Shown here piece after piece: positions 5,587 through 5,835 of a stretch of 5,835 nt of DNA (the first letter of the stretch is position 1; each line of letters begins with the position of its first letter). Made by a program: the position numbers and the translations under genes. This DNA is from Alphaproteobacteria bacterium (GTDB lineage: Bacteria > Pseudomonadota > Alphaproteobacteria > JAEULC01). Where the stretch lies: assembly GCA_020851015.1 (NCBI GenBank), contig JADZDN010000074.1, positions 1-5,835 on the forward strand, in the 5' to 3' direction. The notes under the pieces were generated by a model. It had not been told where the DNA came from and made no database searches. It saw only the letters and a program-made list of their open reading frames with translations.

Positions 5587-5662
5587 ACCCAACCCAGACC
5601 GGGGTTTCTGGCTGCTGGGCGAAGGGTTAACGCGTTGGCGCGGCGCAATTCCGCGCAGTTTT
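5585..5662 (+). other. Structured etfB leader with a terminator-like hairpin
   Basis: After the promoter, TAACCC (5585-5590) can pair with GGGTTA (5624-5629) and, inside it, CCCAG (5593-5597) with CTGGG (5615-5619). An alternative stem CCAGA/TCTGG (5594-5598/5607-5611) uses part of the same bases, so two folds compete. Next, GCGCGG (5638-5643) pairs with CCGCGC (5651-5656) around a 7-nt loop, followed by AG and TTTT (5659-5662), only 18 nt before the start codon. This last stem resembles a weak intrinsic terminator. It may be an attenuator, the terminator of the upstream operon, or simply messenger structure. Confidence 0.4.
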
Positions 5663-5680
5663 GGCGGGGTTCTGGAACGG

Positions 5681-5835
5681 ATGAAGGTCCTGGTCGCGGT
5701 CAAGCGGGTCATCGACTACAACGTCAAGATCCGCGTGAAACCCGATGGCACGGGCGTCGAGACGGCGAACGTGAAGATGTCGATGAACCCGTTCGACGAG
5801 ATCGGGGTCGAGGAAGCGCTGCGCCTGAAGGAAAA
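5681..5835 (+). CDS. etfB: Electron transfer flavoprotein beta subunit, N-terminal part (3'-truncated by window)
   Basis: Beta subunit of ETF, the soluble FAD/AMP heterodimer that takes electrons from acyl-CoA and related dehydrogenases and passes them to ETF-ubiquinone oxidoreductase. Only 51 complete codons of about 250 are present. The N-terminus [20 protein letters not shown] and the segment [21 protein letters not shown] are characteristic of the aerobic (group I) EtfB of proteobacteria and mitochondria, whose first strand and AMP-binding region begin this way. ATG 5681 is the obvious start, as the homology begins at this Met; only a weak Shine-Dalgarno-like GGAACGG precedes it. The alpha subunit gene etfA is expected just beyond the window. 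Confidence 0.95.
   Translation, partial: MKVLVAVKRVIDYNVKIRVKPDGTGVETANVKMSMNPFDEIGVEEALRLKE

Overview
This is a GC-rich window (well above 60% by eye), most likely from an alphaproteobacterium. The best clue is the right end, where a PduO-type cobalamin adenosyltransferase sits upstream of etfB with a tiny HIG1-type membrane protein in front of it; I know this neighbourhood mainly from Alphaproteobacteria. The Aer-type PAS and chemotaxis pair fits a motile member of that class. No mobile element, tRNA, rRNA or CRISPR array is visible.

Layout. (1) 1-507, plus: the C-terminal third of acetyl-CoA synthetase. (2) 580-2439, minus: a two-gene operon with an Aer-like PAS protein (first gene) and a soluble methyl-accepting chemotaxis protein (second gene). 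Together they look like an aerotaxis or energy-taxis receptor split over two polypeptides. The operon converges on acs and ends in a good intrinsic terminator (521-550) preceded by a second hairpin. (3) 2440-3049: a 610-bp divergent intergenic region with no convincing gene but with striking inverted repeats at 2615-2711 and 2784-2830. (4) 3050-4676, plus: three genes joined by 4-base stop/start overlaps, namely 2-dehydro-3-deoxygalactonokinase (dgoK), a secreted barnase-family ribonuclease and its barstar-family inhibitor. (5) 4718-5491, plus: the HIG1-type two-helix protein and the adenosyltransferase, 3 nt apart. (6) 5545-5835, plus: a sigma-70-type promoter with a perfect dyad over its -10 box, a structured leader with a terminator-like hairpin, and the start of etfB, which runs off the window.

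How the genes work together. The PAS protein probably senses redox or oxygen through FAD and passes the signal to the co-encoded MCP, which would feed CheA/CheW. Barnase and barstar are a toxin and immunity pair: the RNase has a signal peptide and a complete active site, and barstar stays inside to protect the cell. Acs, the adenosyltransferase (cofactor for methylmalonyl-CoA mutase) and EtfB (electrons from acyl-CoA dehydrogenases) are all acyl-CoA metabolism genes, but nothing in the window shows that they are co-regulated.

The families are all known. The least ordinary points are the barnase/barstar pair translationally fused behind an orphan sugar-acid kinase, the split aerotaxis receptor, the repeat-rich 2440-3049 region, and the leader of etfB.
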